NCBI GenBank assembly: GCA_031551695.1
Contig: JAVBNG010000013.1
Span: forward strand, 26,630 to 90,629
Reading direction: 5' to 3'
Source of the DNA: JAAYCI01 sp031551695
GTDB lineage: Bacteria; Bacillota; Clostridia; Oscillospirales; Ruminococcaceae
Length of the DNA: 64,000 nt
The first letter of the stretch is position 1; each line of letters begins with the position of its first letter. The notes below the pieces were generated by a model, which was not told where the DNA came from, made no database searches, and worked only from the letters and a program-made list of their open reading frames with translations. The position numbers were made by a program, and so were the translations under genes. This document shows, piece by piece, positions 12,501 to 19,427 of this stretch.

Positions 12501-14185
12501 CCTGCAATGCCTGCGCCACCCGTGCCGCCGCTTGCGTCGATGGGGGTGAACGCCTCGGAGCCGGGAGAAAGGGTGTATGCCTGGAAATAGCCGCCGCTTC
12601 CGCCGCCGCCGCCACCGCCGCCGCTGGCCCCGCCGCTGCCGATGAACGCGCCCTGCCCGCTGCTGCCGCCGCCACCGCCGCCGCCGCCGTCGCCGCAGTT
12701 GAAAAACGCCGCCGTGCCCCACATGAAGGCGATACCCTGGTTGTGACCTGTGCCGCCGCCGCCGTTTGCACCGCCGTTTCCGCCGCCGCCGGTGACAGTG
12801 GCGCCATCCATCACGTAAAGCGTGCCCGCGCCGCCGGAATCAGCGCCGTTCGCGCCGGGCGAGGCGTGGCCCTGCCGCCCGGCCGTCTTGATGTTGCGCA
12901 TGATGGGCGTGATAGGAGAAACGTATAAGAGCGTGGCGCCGCCTTCGTCGCCAAGGCCCCCGTCGCCGCCAAGGCCACCTTCGCTGCCGTTCGACCCGAT
13001 GCCCGCACCGCCGCCGCCGGCCCCGTTGCCACCGTTGCCGCCGTTGCCCGCGCCGCTGTCGATTTGTATTCCCACCGGCACGCTGAACAGGCCGAGGCTT
13101 TGCCAGTAAGTGCCCGTGTCGGAATAGCCTTCCCCGCCGCTAACGCCGTGCCCGGCGTTTCCGCCGTCGCCGCCCTGCACCACCAGCGTGCCGGAACCCC
13201 GCACATACAGGCAGTTGCCGCCGGCAAGCAAAATGGCAGCGTGCCCCCTTGCGCCGTCGTAATCCGCGGCGGTGCCGCTGGCGCCCTTTACGGTAAGCGT
13301 TATGCCGTTTGGAATCCACAGCACCGCAGGGCTGGCAGCGTTGGTGGCGCTGCTCACCACCAAGCCGTTTTTTAGGCTGGCCGGGTCTTGGCCGCCGTCA
13401 ATGGTGGTGTCGGCGGCGACGGTATACACGGTGTTCGGCATCATCTGCCGCCCGGCGTCCGAGGCCGTAAGCACAGTGGCCGCACCTGCGGTGTTGGTGG
13501 AATCCGTCAGGGCGTATTTGGAAAAATGGCTGGTGGTAAAGACATATTGACGCCTGCCGTCCATTTCCACAAGGCGGCCCGGCATTTTTTCGATGTCGCC
13601 GTTTTCCGCTATGTACCACACGGCGGTGTAGTCGCCGCTCATAGCAGCGGGTAAATCGATTGCCACGTCCACCCGGCCGCCTGGCTGGACTTCTTTGCCG
13701 TCTTTCACAAGTGAGAGCTCCATGGGCAGCGCCAACATAGGCATGTCTGCAAATACGCCCTCCGCCGCGGCGATGGAGCGCAATATCCCGGTAGAAATGC
13801 AATTGCTTTCGGTTTCGGCCCGCCGGAGGGCGGCACCATTTTGTCCGGAGACATTTACGTCCAGAAGCACCGGGGAATCCGCAAGCATGGCCCGATACAA
13901 AAAGTCCGGCTCGGAGGGCGACAGCCTCGGGGCCAGACCTTCGGCATCTGCACTGCCCAAAAGTTCCACGCGCAGCGCTGCGCCGCCGGGCAAAGCGCCT
14001 TTGTCAAACTCCGAAACGGAAACATCTAAAGCGGGGCGACCAAAGCCGCCGGTACGCTGCATAGCCAACGAAAAGATGGACACAAGCGCCGTAAAAACGC
14101 ATACAGACGCGCAGATGTTCAACACCCTGCGCTTTATCGGAAGTTTTTTGAAAAGAGATGTCACGTGCCGAAATCCATTCTCCAT
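3569..14185 (-). CDS. Giant InlB-repeat surface protein, apparent fusion of two proteins
   Basis: About 3,538 residues. I use the ATG at 14185 (MENGFRHVT) because the in-frame ATG at 14239 lies upstream of the likely -10 box. Order: N-terminal membrane segment (about residues 20-40); a region ending in an FSKYAL-type motif; a very Gly-rich block; repeats of about 70-80 residues ending in a Y-x-V/I-Y-V-x-G pattern; an Ala/Pro/Asp/Ser linker; a hydrophobic stretch with basic tail near residues 1518-1545. A signal-peptide-like segment follows from Met1558, then a second Gly-rich block, many InlB B-repeats (Flg_new type, GY-x-F-x-GW), more of the 70-80-residue repeats and further InlB repeats. 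The C-terminus has a Ser/Gly linker, an APRTG sortase-like motif, a membrane segment and CRRRK. It is probably sortase-anchored; no sortase gene is in the window. Confidence 0.85.
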   Translation of the reverse strand: MENGFRHVTSLFKKLPIKRRVLNICASVCVFTALVSIFSLAMQRTGGFGRPALDVSVSEFDKGALPGGAALRVELLGSADAEGLAPRLSPSEPDFLYRAMLADSPVLLDVNVSGQNGAALRRAETESNCISTGILRSIAAAEGVFADMPMLALPMELSLVKDGKEVQPGGRVDVAIDLPAAMSGDYTAVWYIAENGDIEKMPGRLVEMDGRRQYVFTTSHFSKYALTDSTNTAGAATVLTASDAGRQMMPNTVYTVAADTTIDGGQDPASLKNGLVVSSATNAASPAVLWIPNGITLTVKGASGTAADYDGARGHAAILLAGGNCLYVRGSGTLVVQGGDGGNAGHGVSGGEGYSDTGTYWQSLGLFSVPVGIQIDSGAGNGGNGGNGAGGGGAGIGSNGSEGGLGGDGGLGDEGGATLLYVSPITPIMRNIKTAGRQGHASPGANGADSGGAGTLYVMDGATVTGGGGNGGANGGGGTGHNQGIAFMWGTAAFFNCGDGGGGGGGGSSGQGAFIGSGGASGGGGGGGGSGGYFQAYTLSPGSEAFTPIDASGGTGGAGIAGGGAGGGQQKTGAQGLKGGVGAGGGSVGAAGAGGTVYVASTAACSGTGSTGSGAVNGKPAVHSAIATTQDSWQRNARYTLRFDVNKPTRASSTPNPTGMADINVVAGVNYNTATGTRLNIDLLGWDFLGFFTAPSGGTGVINNSGYFEGGARHAYVDAAGTWCYPDDATLYAQYQPGVWRVMLNSMGAANAGTTDVYLKYDHGWYAGRQAAAAGSPALTGITAPTLPGYVFDGYYTGMGGAGDCVIKANGTLNTSLPAVANNTMFPTNGILFAKWVAVPYKATVNLRLDDGGYTGQTVQLYQRGYLKYTLTDAAGTGVYSYYLDDKEDPKHGVPVGTYDIYLNGNGTGRSLSVTAASQKGTEFTETLQYYTAEVTTLLDGTGSDVGDVSLRQNGIVKSRLLYDVGGGTHKAAVLFDNASGANNRYDIYVDNQAIGASHTLDMATAAKRKAEIPYYTATLNLTYDTPWTDASVTLRQGGAVRQFLQYQSTSGNTAAYTRVIQGDTGNDVYDVFINGAVSGQSFHLTAAGLAAGETVLADEYYKVTVDVQKDGAPWVGASVSLWHADGQAYVLTYSSGENAYHYRYVHKLADDATAGYDVRIGGAVTGADTGINLKQGSQTGTAAYYTASFYDAGRLMLVQVVAENGRAVEAGAPYHPGRTFGGWRVDADANNNGEGAPYDFAQPVTAPLSLYANYDLPAVSIFGEEADAVIASGYVKCDADGAVNGASGQYYRLSNLAISGYPSIGAPMNHAVLEVTNGDVLVLDDGGHTVHYNIDPTTHAGTVAVTFGGGISVSGAEAFLRNNLLFQVPDFAQTHTLQVRVYGSTVVGADGFSAPLSMAYFGIELPEGSFAPPEDEGAPGKDNAPDDPETDGLPEGDSAPDDGSTSDSPAAPDDGSTSDSSAAPADDPAPDNTSAPADDPAPDNAAALGIWGGGSGGGSSAGTGGTPPPAPGNGNQPFFVMALFALPVLAALFGLRRKGVWRKSAAVARRVVLPKSMLRRTAAATLSLVALAGVAGPLMLGVQAATPYWNGYTEVTGATTLYSGYYYKVTSSRTINGTLGVGAGPDGATLYLASGVTLTVNGANGSGGGGGNAAVYLPGGATLILRGGGTLAANGGGGGSAGNGAPGGDASRSVNTYYTGSGGSGGYGGGGGGAGIGTHGADGGSGGSGGSGFTTTSDDNRTDGNSGYPGSSGSGSGAAGALRVLDSARVQATAGNGGSAGATGSNGSYTGGYINDRYRYAGGGGGGGRGAGGSAASPIGTGGSGGGGGGGGGGGGFNYHRQPSPTANGGHGGDAPNGSGLAGTITNSDDGVPDFYARQGGNGANAGGNGTKSNSNGNIYISTASGASVNTYNSSRGTDPATATITYHANGGALNFTPATQVVMSGSYPNSLRPFGGAPGSPTRTGYAFLGWNYDQTQANQGTITAGWDAAGSGIYYYSATQTALYAVWAANTYTVALNKNHSDTAPWAPGTASLYQKYDNGWFFNSASTQPVGANGSGNPITLPARTGYDFAGYYNTAAATGGTQFLDADGYLATAATNAFSANGSLYARWAPHRYTVNYYTNHAGDDTTLYLTQTADYGTTYDYPSIGGTGETPTAPQREGYTFMGWNTERAGAATALGRFTTTYANLIPDDGAIVDYYAIWKVNENTITYNMGGVDVFTAPPAGKYLYTDTFARLPVAPVPQNNKYFFSGWEVTTPGSAYTGGGAPDGNTGFTQGAVFVSGATVPFSRAYGDVTLTALWTETEGVEARTGILTIPAGTFETPRTYESAYVETYLDGVKTRKNSVDLYQGGQKRFAMAYDNAAEQYSLLADTAEAAGVFNVFVDGKDTGKTVTFGGPAAQVCYYSATVATTMNGAPEDAGRVELRNGGTILAVGRAGTGTYTDVRQVDGIGGDGAAVWEIWVDGENAGQTIAYAAGQNHVTVNRYAVEVGVTLDDAPTDILGAGLLKCEGLSTRPLAQTSVGAYECVGFEDTAHLWQVWLGGKDTGRTARFTQDARATQIRYYTSGVTTHLDGMDADLGVVALVPPSGDAVTLARRATGVYEAISLESDTVYGVYVNGVDTGKTLRFKTGEATLALEFYSVTYQISGADPDVTGALPADPQAYTAGSTARAHAPGSLHKPDNGAIFYVFDGWKDDDDNVYSAGKPILMDNKKILTAQWAQSGSAEAMWIIAGQAGAQYGTLAEALAAVASSGAGVAVTLLRSTELSGQDAELGAGDSLTLEPGAKLTIENCILMNYGAITNGEELLCGSGGVFHNHGNVTDASLVGTQSSGIADNWVVFDANGRGTAPAARYVDFSATITGDITPSGIPAGYVFTGWSQSPSGGTLWAQDSAPVTNPVILYAQWGDFTYTVTFSANGHGTAPPAVPAIPGTAISTPAQPAAAGYVFGGWFKSAACAAGDRWNFGADAVTANLTLYAKWTPQAYNLRFDVQGHGTAPAAQRVAFGATAAQPAAPAETGYTFGGWYQDAALHSAWSFTVNTMPARDMILYAKWNVNRYTVYFDTGSLGNFLYPTPGPNEDAPPNPYQRKMEYGALIAEPDFDLTTPGTQTPAEPGYNFAGWYADPGFTTAWDFSSGTVPVGGVRIYGKWQPLGYTATLDALGGSGGTAQTGATFGQNPPGITPPERTGDTFAGYYSSPDGGGTLDKQYYFYDGSAACPWDIPADATLYAKWITGECNVFFSMNGHGAGPDPQMVPVGDLVPEPAPAPAAAEYTFAGWYTNAACTGGNKWDFGTDIVPPQGVTLYAKWNSIFKNVTFDTNGYGIAATVLKARPGHLVLPGGSTKEMFDAVPSTDPGGYTFAGWYTNRACSDGSVWHLDMDLMPDSDLTLYAKWIANLYPVTFDVQGHGTAPASYTAPFGSKLTPPAEPSKQGYTFLGWYKAPSGTEQWIFDTDTVPVGGITLYARWKADKSSSSSSGSSSGSSSGSSGSNGSASDSSPASSTPVAPRTGDGAPVIFWLVLLGTAFAALAVLLLCRRRK

Positions 14186-14229
14186 GCTGTTCGCACCGCC
14201 TGCATAATTTGGCAAGAAATCCCCTTTGC

Positions 14230-14262
14230 ATCGTATCATGAGGTGTAGAACAAATGTAGAAC
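14230..14262 (-). promoter_or_regulatory. Promoter with 11-bp-period direct repeats (SARP-like box)
   Basis: On the minus strand GTTCTACA occurs twice (14262-14255 and 14251-14244), start to start 11 bp. Eight bases further comes TACGAT (14235-14230) as a -10 box. SARP-family activators bind heptamer direct repeats of 11-bp period ending 8 bp before the -10 element, and the gene just upstream encodes a response regulator with a SARP/BTAD-like output domain. No good -35 is present, which fits activator dependence. The site drives the giant surface-protein gene. Confidence 0.55.
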
Positions 14263-14279
14263 ACGGATTGCATGAAAAA

Positions 14280-14299
14280 CGCCACCCGTCCGGGTGGCG
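14280..14299 (-). terminator. Intrinsic terminator of the two-component operon
   Basis: CGCCACCC-GTCC-GGGTGGCG forms an 8-bp stem with a 4-nt loop. On the minus strand it is followed by TTTTT. It sits 19 nt after the response-regulator stop codon. Confidence 0.85.
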
Positions 14300-14318
14300 T
14301 TTGGCCGCGCGAAAGCGG

Positions 14319-15122
14319 CTATTCCATTTGCCTTTGCTGCCGGTATTCCAGCAGGGCGGCAGTGAACTCTCCCCAGCTGTAATTCGTCATATACTCACCC
14401 ATGTATTCGTTCACCGCCTTGGGGTCGCCCTCTTGGTAGCGGTACAGGTCGCATTGTACTTTGGTCTTGTCAATTGCCAGAAAGTTTTGCCTGCGCACAA
14501 GGATATGCTGCGCACCGGCCCTCGCAAGGTCGCGGCGCAGGGCGGTGATGTAGGTTTGCAGCTGTTGCTGGCGGCTGCGGTCATAGGGGCCTTGTTCCCA
14601 CAAAACAGCCGCCAGATCTTTGGCCGTCACACCCGCGCCGCCGCGGTCCACAAGGTAGGCCAACAGTTCTTTGGATTTGCTGCGGCTGAACAGGATGGGC
14701 TCCCTATCCACCAGAACGTCAAAATTTCCAAATGTCCTGATTTGAACACCTATTGTCACCGGCATTTGCGGATACCGGAGGTTCTCCATTTCCCGTTCGA
14801 TATCCGCCGCCGAAACGGGCTTTGCAAGGTATCCGCTGGCATGCAACGCAAACGCGTCCGCCGCGTATTCATGGTAGCCTGTGACGAAAATGATATTTGC
14901 CTGCCCGTGCAGCTCTTTGATTTTTGCAGCCAGCACCAACCCGTTCATGCCGCGGGTTTCAATATCGAGGAACGCGATGTCCACCGGGTGACCGGACGCA
15001 AAGCGCAGCGCTTCGTCGAAACGGCGGAAGCAGGAAAGCGCGCATTCGGGAACGGCTTCCCGAATGGAGCGTTCCAGAATTTTGAGCGCGTGATACTCGT
15101 CGTCCACCGCGATGATGTTCAT
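14319..15122 (-). CDS. Response regulator with SARP/BTAD-type output domain
   Basis: 267 residues from the ATG at 15122, with AAAGGAG about 10 nt upstream. The N-terminal receiver domain has acidic residues D7/D8, phospho-acceptor D53, the FVTGY segment and K101. The C-terminal half starts with an OmpR-like winged helix (RSKSKELLAYL, then a DLAAVLWE turn) and continues into a helical bacterial transcriptional activator (BTAD) region, as in SARP-like regulators, rather than a LytTR domain. The ATG overlaps the stop of the kinase gene (ATGA), so the two are translationally coupled. The adjacent giant surface-protein gene is the most likely target because its promoter carries SARP-like repeats. 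Confidence 0.9.
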   Translation of the reverse strand: MNIIAVDDEYHALKILERSIREAVPECALSCFRRFDEALRFASGHPVDIAFLDIETRGMNGLVLAAKIKELHGQANIIFVTGYHEYAADAFALHASGYLAKPVSAADIEREMENLRYPQMPVTIGVQIRTFGNFDVLVDREPILFSRSKSKELLAYLVDRGGAGVTAKDLAAVLWEQGPYDRSRQQQLQTYITALRRDLARAGAQHILVRRQNFLAIDKTKVQCDLYRYQEGDPKAVNEYMGEYMTNYSWGEFTAALLEYRQQRQME

Positions 15123-16408
15123 TGCAAACGCTCTCCTTTGGGAATGAGTATCGTCGCCGTTGTCCCCGCACCGGGTGTGCTTGTGACCTGCAGTGTTCCC
15201 CCGCACATGGAGGCCAGCCGGGCATGGACGTTTTCAAGGCCGATGTGGCTTCGCCCGTCGCTGGCGGCGCCTTCTTCGGCAAACCCGGCGCCGTTGTCTG
15301 TTATCGTAACGCGCCAGTGGTGTTCGGTTTCGTCCGTGCACAGCGCAACGGCGCCGCCTGTAAGGTTTTTGCCAACACCGTGGCGCACTGCGTTTTCCAC
15401 AATCGGCTGCACAGTGAGCGGAGGGAGCAAGAAATCACATGCCTCAATTTCATAGCTGACCGTAAGTTCGTCCAAGTAACGTTTTTGTTCCAGAGCCACG
15501 TAAGTGCGCACGTGCCCAAGTTCCTGCCGAAACGGAATGAGCCCGTGTTTGCCAAGGCTGTCCAGGTTGCCCCGCAGGTATTTGGAAAAGTCGTGCACGG
15601 CTTCCCGCGCCTGCGGGGGGTCTTCCACACACAGGTTTTCAATGGCGGACAGGCAGTTGTATAAAAAATGGGGTTGGATTTGGCTGAGCATGACGGCGAT
15701 GCGGCTTTCAGCCAGTTCGGCTTCCTTCTGCGCCAGCTGCTTTTCCCGATGAACCTGGATGTTCAGGAAAATGATGAGCGTGGCCAGCGCCAACGCGGCC
15801 GAGGCCACCATCAGATGCTGGAAGAACAAATTGCCGATGATGCCGATGGTTATGATAAGAGGATAGGAGATGAATGTGAGCGTTTTTCGTGTGCCCAGCC
15901 GTTTACGATAGTGGAGCACCATGAGAATGATTGAAAAAAACATGCTTCCGCCAAAAGTGTATGGAACCCAATAATATGCGCCCAGGCGGAACACATTGCT
16001 TCCGTCCAGATAGAAAACCAGCCCGCTATGCTGTGCGAAGGCAAGCACGGCAAAAAATGCGGCGAGAACCGCGGTGCCCGCAACGGCCAGCCTGCGCACG
16101 GCGGCATCTTCCAGTGGGATGCTTATGGCAATGTACACCAGCAGGGCAACAGAGATGAGCATGCCGAAGCTGTACCCAAAGAAATTGGCGCACCACAACA
16201 GCATATGCCAAGCAGCGCCGGGGCTGCCGTCAAACGCCCATGCTATGGTATCTGCAAGCAAAGTGGCAATGTTCAGGCACAAAATCAGCAAAAAAACCCG
16301 GTTTGCCGGCATGCTGCGGTAACGGCTGGTGAGTTGGTAAATGATGAGCGTAAGCAGCATGGCGCAGGCGAACAGCTGCAACGCCACATTGGCAATCGTC
16401 AAATCCAT
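15119..16408 (-). CDS. Sensor histidine kinase, seven-helix membrane input, LytS/YehU-like core
   Basis: 429 residues. Residues 1-215 contain about seven membrane helices and act as the sensor part. A short coiled linker leads to a His_kinase (PF06580-like) core: SQIQPHFLYN with phospho-acceptor H247, the N-box QPIVENAVRHG, and the G-box region DNGAGF with SHIGLENV. GAGGAG lies 8 nt before the ATG. It is the first gene of a two-gene operon with the response regulator. The signal is unknown; neighbouring genes suggest control of cell-surface proteins. Confidence 0.92.
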   Translation of the reverse strand: MDLTIANVALQLFACAMLLTLIIYQLTSRYRSMPANRVFLLILCLNIATLLADTIAWAFDGSPGAAWHMLLWCANFFGYSFGMLISVALLVYIAISIPLEDAAVRRLAVAGTAVLAAFFAVLAFAQHSGLVFYLDGSNVFRLGAYYWVPYTFGGSMFFSIILMVLHYRKRLGTRKTLTFISYPLIITIGIIGNLFFQHLMVASAALALATLIIFLNIQVHREKQLAQKEAELAESRIAVMLSQIQPHFLYNCLSAIENLCVEDPPQAREAVHDFSKYLRGNLDSLGKHGLIPFRQELGHVRTYVALEQKRYLDELTVSYEIEACDFLLPPLTVQPIVENAVRHGVGKNLTGGAVALCTDETEHHWRVTITDNGAGFAEEGAASDGRSHIGLENVHARLASMCGGTLQVTSTPGAGTTATILIPKGERLQ

Positions 16409-16429
16409 GGATGCGTCTCCTCACAACGT

Positions 16430-16459
16430 AGTATAGCATTATTGTGTAGGGTCCTTCAA
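16430..16459 (-). promoter_or_regulatory. Sigma-A promoter of the kinase/regulator operon
   Basis: On the minus strand TTGAAG (16459-16454), an 18-bp spacer and TATACT (16435-16430). The start codon follows 22 bp after the -10. Confidence 0.65.
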
Positions 16460-16717
16460 TCGGCAGTGCAATAAACATTGGACAGTGGAGGGTAACGATG
16501 AAGCAAGCTGTCCGCATCAGTTGCGACTTCGTTGGGATTTTGCCAGCGCCCACAGTCCCGGAAGGAAACGCACTAGAAACCGCAAACGAAAGACCGGGGT
16601 AGCGGTTAAAAAAACCGGCCGTCTAGCATCTTCGCAATCTCAACATCTTTGGACATCAAATATGGGAATGAACACAGGTATTGTTTGTATAGCGTTTATA
16701 ATACAATTCAAGGATAT

Positions 16718-16769
16718 GGTGAAAAAGGAGCTTCCGTAGAACTCAAAGGGAGCTCCTTTGGTTTTCACC
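16718..16769. repeat. Imperfect inverted repeat in gene-free spacer
   Basis: GGTGAAAAAGGAGCT (16718-16732) pairs with AGCTCCTTTGGTTTTCACC (16751-16769) apart from a 4-nt bulge. It lies in the 440-bp gene-free stretch between the kinase promoter and the tRNA terminator, where no coding frame is convincing. It could be a weak terminator or a remnant of a small mobile element; nothing decides between them. Confidence 0.45.
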
Positions 16770-16846
16770 TACATAATTCCAATTTTCCGGTATCAGGTTC
16801 ATTTGGCAGCACAGCGTGCCTTGCACTTGTTCGGAGCAGGGAACAC

Positions 16847-16883
16847 AAAAACCCCGTTAAATCGTAAGATTTAACGGGGTTTT
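16847..16883 (-). terminator. Intrinsic terminator of the tRNA operon
   Basis: A perfect stem (AAAACCCCGTTAAATC / GATTTAACGGGGTTTT) with a GTAA loop, followed on the minus strand by a T run. It begins 3 nt after the CCA end of tRNA-Asn and could also work from the other side. Confidence 0.9.
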
Positions 16884-16885
16884 CC

Positions 16886-16961
16886 TGGCTCCCCAAGTTG
16901 GACTCGAACCAACGACCCTGCGGTTAACAGCCGCATGCTCTACCAGCTGAGCTATTGAGGA
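16886..16961 (-). tRNA. tRNA-Asn (GTT)
   Basis: 76 nt read on the minus strand. Acceptor TCCTCAA pairs with TTGGGGA, followed by G and an encoded CCA. The D arm has AGCTGGTAGA, the anticodon loop is CTGTTAA with anticodon GTT, and the T arm has GGTTCGAGTCC. It is complete and has its own terminator. Confidence 0.95.
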
Positions 16962-17033
16962 ATATACGCACCTACGATATTTTGCAGGAGGATTTGTGTT
17001 TCCTCGTTAGCAATCAGTCCTGTAAGCAGCTTA

Positions 17034-17066
17034 CGCATGCTCTACCAGCTGAGCTATTGAGGAATA

Positions 17067-17067
<1 letters not shown>
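17034..17067 (-). pseudogene. Duplicated 5' half of tRNA-Asn
   Basis: The 34 bases at 17034-17067 repeat those covering the 5' half of the intact tRNA-Asn and a few bases in front of it (16932-16965). The copy reads through the D arm to the start of the anticodon stem. The expected anticodon and T arm are replaced by unrelated sequence containing a small GTAAGC-TGC-TTAC hairpin and no GTTCGA loop, so no functional tRNA is predicted. It lies between the two intact tRNA genes. Confidence 0.8.
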
Positions 17068-17142
<75 letters not shown>

Positions 17143-17283
17143 ATGTGTGCCGCACCAACTGGCTGCCACCGCGCCTGGGCCGCCGTGCCGTGCCAATTAA
17201 TCGAGCCTACTTAATATACACCGATTTTTGGGGAATGTCAATCATTTTGGGGCATATTTTGGTGCGCAGGCAGGGGCCGCCCG

Positions 17284-18753
17284 CTACATGCCGCGCACCA
17301 GCTTTTCGTAAAACTGCACGGCGCGGTATAAGGAAGTGACGCCAAGGTTTTCATTTATGCCGTGCACGCTTTTGCGCTGCTGGGCCGTGATGGCCGTGGG
17401 GGCAAAGCGTACGGTGCACGGGCAGTCGACGGCAAAATGGCGCGCGTCCGTGCCGCCCAGCATCACATAGGGGGCGGCCACGGCCTCGGTAAACACTTCT
17501 TCGGCGCATTTTGCCACGTTCCGGTACGCGGCACTTTCGATGTCCGTTATGGGCGACACGTCATGGGCGTACTCCACGTCCATCGCCACGCCGTATTTTT
17601 CCGCCACGGCGCGCACGGCCGCCAGGGACGCCTCCATGGGCTGGTGGTGGGAAAAACGCAGGTTTGCTGTTACGCTGGCCTCGTCCGGAATCACATTGGC
17701 TGCCGGCGAGCCGCTGGCCTTCGTGAACACGCAGGTGGTGGCCACCATGGCGGCGGCCTCTGCGGACAGCTTTGGCAGCAGCACGGCAAGCAGCGGCATG
17801 AACAGCCACAAATTTGCAAAAATAATGCGGTAGCCAAAATGCATGTGCGGCGCTAGCGTTTCAAACATCTGGCGTACGGGCGCGTCCATGCGTTTTTGGA
17901 AAGGCGGGTGCTTTTCCATGTGGACGATAAACGCGGCCAGCTTTGCCAGCGGCGTGCCTTTCGGCGGCGTACTTGCATGGCCCCCGGCCGATTTCACCGA
18001 AAACCGCACGTTGGCATAGCCTTTCTCCGTGGTGCCCAGCATGGCGTAAAACCCGTCCAGGCCCGGCAGCGGCTCTTTGATAACGGCGCCGCCCTCGTCG
18101 CTCACCACGCCAAGCTTTACGTCCTTTTCCCGCAGCCAGTCCCGGGCGGCCGGCGCGCCGCCGCCCATCACTTCCTCGTTGCAGGAGGAGGAAATATACA
18201 CGTCGCAGGCAGGGGTATACCCTTCGGCAACCAACCCTTCCACCGCTTCGAAAATGGCGCACAGGGAGCCCTTGGTGTCCACGGTGCCGCGGCCCCAAAC
18301 GCACCCTTCGGCTATCTCGCCTGAAAAGGGCGGATACTTCCACTCGCCCCCGGCGGGCACAACATCCTGGTGGGACATAAGCACCAAGGCGGGTTTCGCG
18401 CTGTCCTTGCCGGGCCAGCGGTACAGCAGCGCGTCGCCGAACTGCATGCGTTCGCAGGTTTTGTGCACCTGCGGGTAGTTTTTTTCCAGCACCGCGCGCA
18501 GGGCGGCAAAGGTGGCCCGTGCATCGCCGCTGCCCGCGGTGATGCCGGTGGCGTCTGCGTCCGCGATGGTCTGGCATTGTATTATATCCGAGAGGCGGGC
18601 CGCATAGGCGTTGGCCTTGTCCTCGTCCACCAGCGGCGGCGGCAGCGGGGTGGCCGGCTTTTTCGTCCGCACATAGGCGGCCCGTACGGCGCACACGCCG
18701 AACAGTGCTGCCAGCAGGTATACCAGCGCCAGCATGATTTGCCCAAACGTCAT
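17284..18753 (-). CDS. M20-family metallopeptidase with N-terminal membrane anchor
   Basis: 489 residues. An N-terminal membrane helix (about 5-25) precedes an M20 (ArgE/DapE/PM20D1-like) peptidase fold. Metal and catalytic motifs are visible: SHQDVVPAG (metal His and catalytic Asp), RGTVDTKG (bridging Asp), SSCNEEVMGGG (catalytic Glu pair) and GGTDARHFA (metal His). A lid/dimerisation insert includes a hydrophobic patch near residues 305-335. The start overlaps the stop of the upstream membrane gene by 1 nt. Family knowledge suggests hydrolysis of N-acyl amino acids or small peptides; with two membrane proteins in the operon, the substrate may be imported by them. The exact substrate is unknown. 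Confidence 0.9.
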   Translation of the reverse strand: MTFGQIMLALVYLLAALFGVCAVRAAYVRTKKPATPLPPPLVDEDKANAYAARLSDIIQCQTIADADATGITAGSGDARATFAALRAVLEKNYPQVHKTCERMQFGDALLYRWPGKDSAKPALVLMSHQDVVPAGGEWKYPPFSGEIAEGCVWGRGTVDTKGSLCAIFEAVEGLVAEGYTPACDVYISSSCNEEVMGGGAPAARDWLREKDVKLGVVSDEGGAVIKEPLPGLDGFYAMLGTTEKGYANVRFSVKSAGGHASTPPKGTPLAKLAAFIVHMEKHPPFQKRMDAPVRQMFETLAPHMHFGYRIIFANLWLFMPLLAVLLPKLSAEAAAMVATTCVFTKASGSPAANVIPDEASVTANLRFSHHQPMEASLAAVRAVAEKYGVAMDVEYAHDVSPITDIESAAYRNVAKCAEEVFTEAVAAPYVMLGGTDARHFAVDCPCTVRFAPTAITAQQRKSVHGINENLGVTSLYRAVQFYEKLVRGM

Positions 18754-19427
18754 TACAGTTTCCCTTTCTTATATAAAATCCGCGCGGTGACGATGGAGAT
18801 GATGGCGGACACCGGCACAAGGATTGCCACCTGGTTTGCCGCGGCGGGCACAATGAGGCACAAAAGCGCCATGCAAAGGAACGGCGCCACGGCCACCAGC
18901 GGGGTTTTGGAAAAATACTTGTAGCCCAGCGCCCCGAACAGGGCGGGCACCACCATGCTGAACGCCGGCTGCAGCACCGGCAGGGACAAAATGGGCGTAA
19001 GCGGCGCCAGCAGCAAAACCCCCAGCGCCAGCACCAGGCACGTTACCAGCGCGCTGACGGCAACGGACAAAGTTGACACGATCTCATTTTCCCGCGTGCC
19101 GTATTCCGTGCCCACAATTTCGCGGGCGTTCATGGCGCAGGGGATCTTCAGGTTCGTCAGGTTGCCCGTGATGAAGGCGAGGTAGGTTGCGCCGGTGCCC
19201 AGCATGGGCGCATAGGTGACGACCTCCACGATGCTGGATGGCAGGTAGATGAGGCAGATGGAAAGCACACCGGTGAGCATGGCCTTCACGTTGGGCGGGC
19301 TGTTCAAAAACACCATCATCTCAAAGGGCACGGCCAGCATCATCACCAGGGCGACGATGGACCAAATGCGCCCATAAAAGTGCATTTCATCGTCAAAACT
19401 GCGCTGCTTTTTCACTTTTTCCGCCAT
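18753..19427 (-). CDS. Integral membrane protein of the DUF5058/M20 operon
   Basis: 224 residues with about five to six hydrophobic helices, a short charged N-terminus and a basic C-terminus (ILYKKGKL). I do not recognise a named family with certainty. The ATG directly follows the stop codon of the DUF5058 gene (TAAATG) and its own stop overlaps the M20 peptidase start by 1 nt. The tight coupling suggests that the two membrane proteins form one complex, plausibly a permease feeding the peptidase. Confidence 0.75.
   Translation of the reverse strand: MAEKVKKQRSFDDEMHFYGRIWSIVALVMMLAVPFEMMVFLNSPPNVKAMLTGVLSICLIYLPSSIVEVVTYAPMLGTGATYLAFITGNLTNLKIPCAMNAREIVGTEYGTRENEIVSTLSVAVSALVTCLVLALGVLLLAPLTPILSLPVLQPAFSMVVPALFGALGYKYFSKTPLVAVAPFLCMALLCLIVPAAANQVAILVPVSAIISIVTARILYKKGKL

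Noticed and set aside
4181..12928. Several long plus-strand frames (for example 4181-5893, 7448-8500, 11510-12928) opposite the giant gene
   Set aside because: Composition is that of antisense GC-rich DNA. The minus-strand frame is continuous, repeat-structured and has promoter and membrane signals.
16485..16867. Two short plus-strand frames before the tRNA genes
   Set aside because: No ribosome sites or recognisable sequence, and the second runs into the tRNA terminator.
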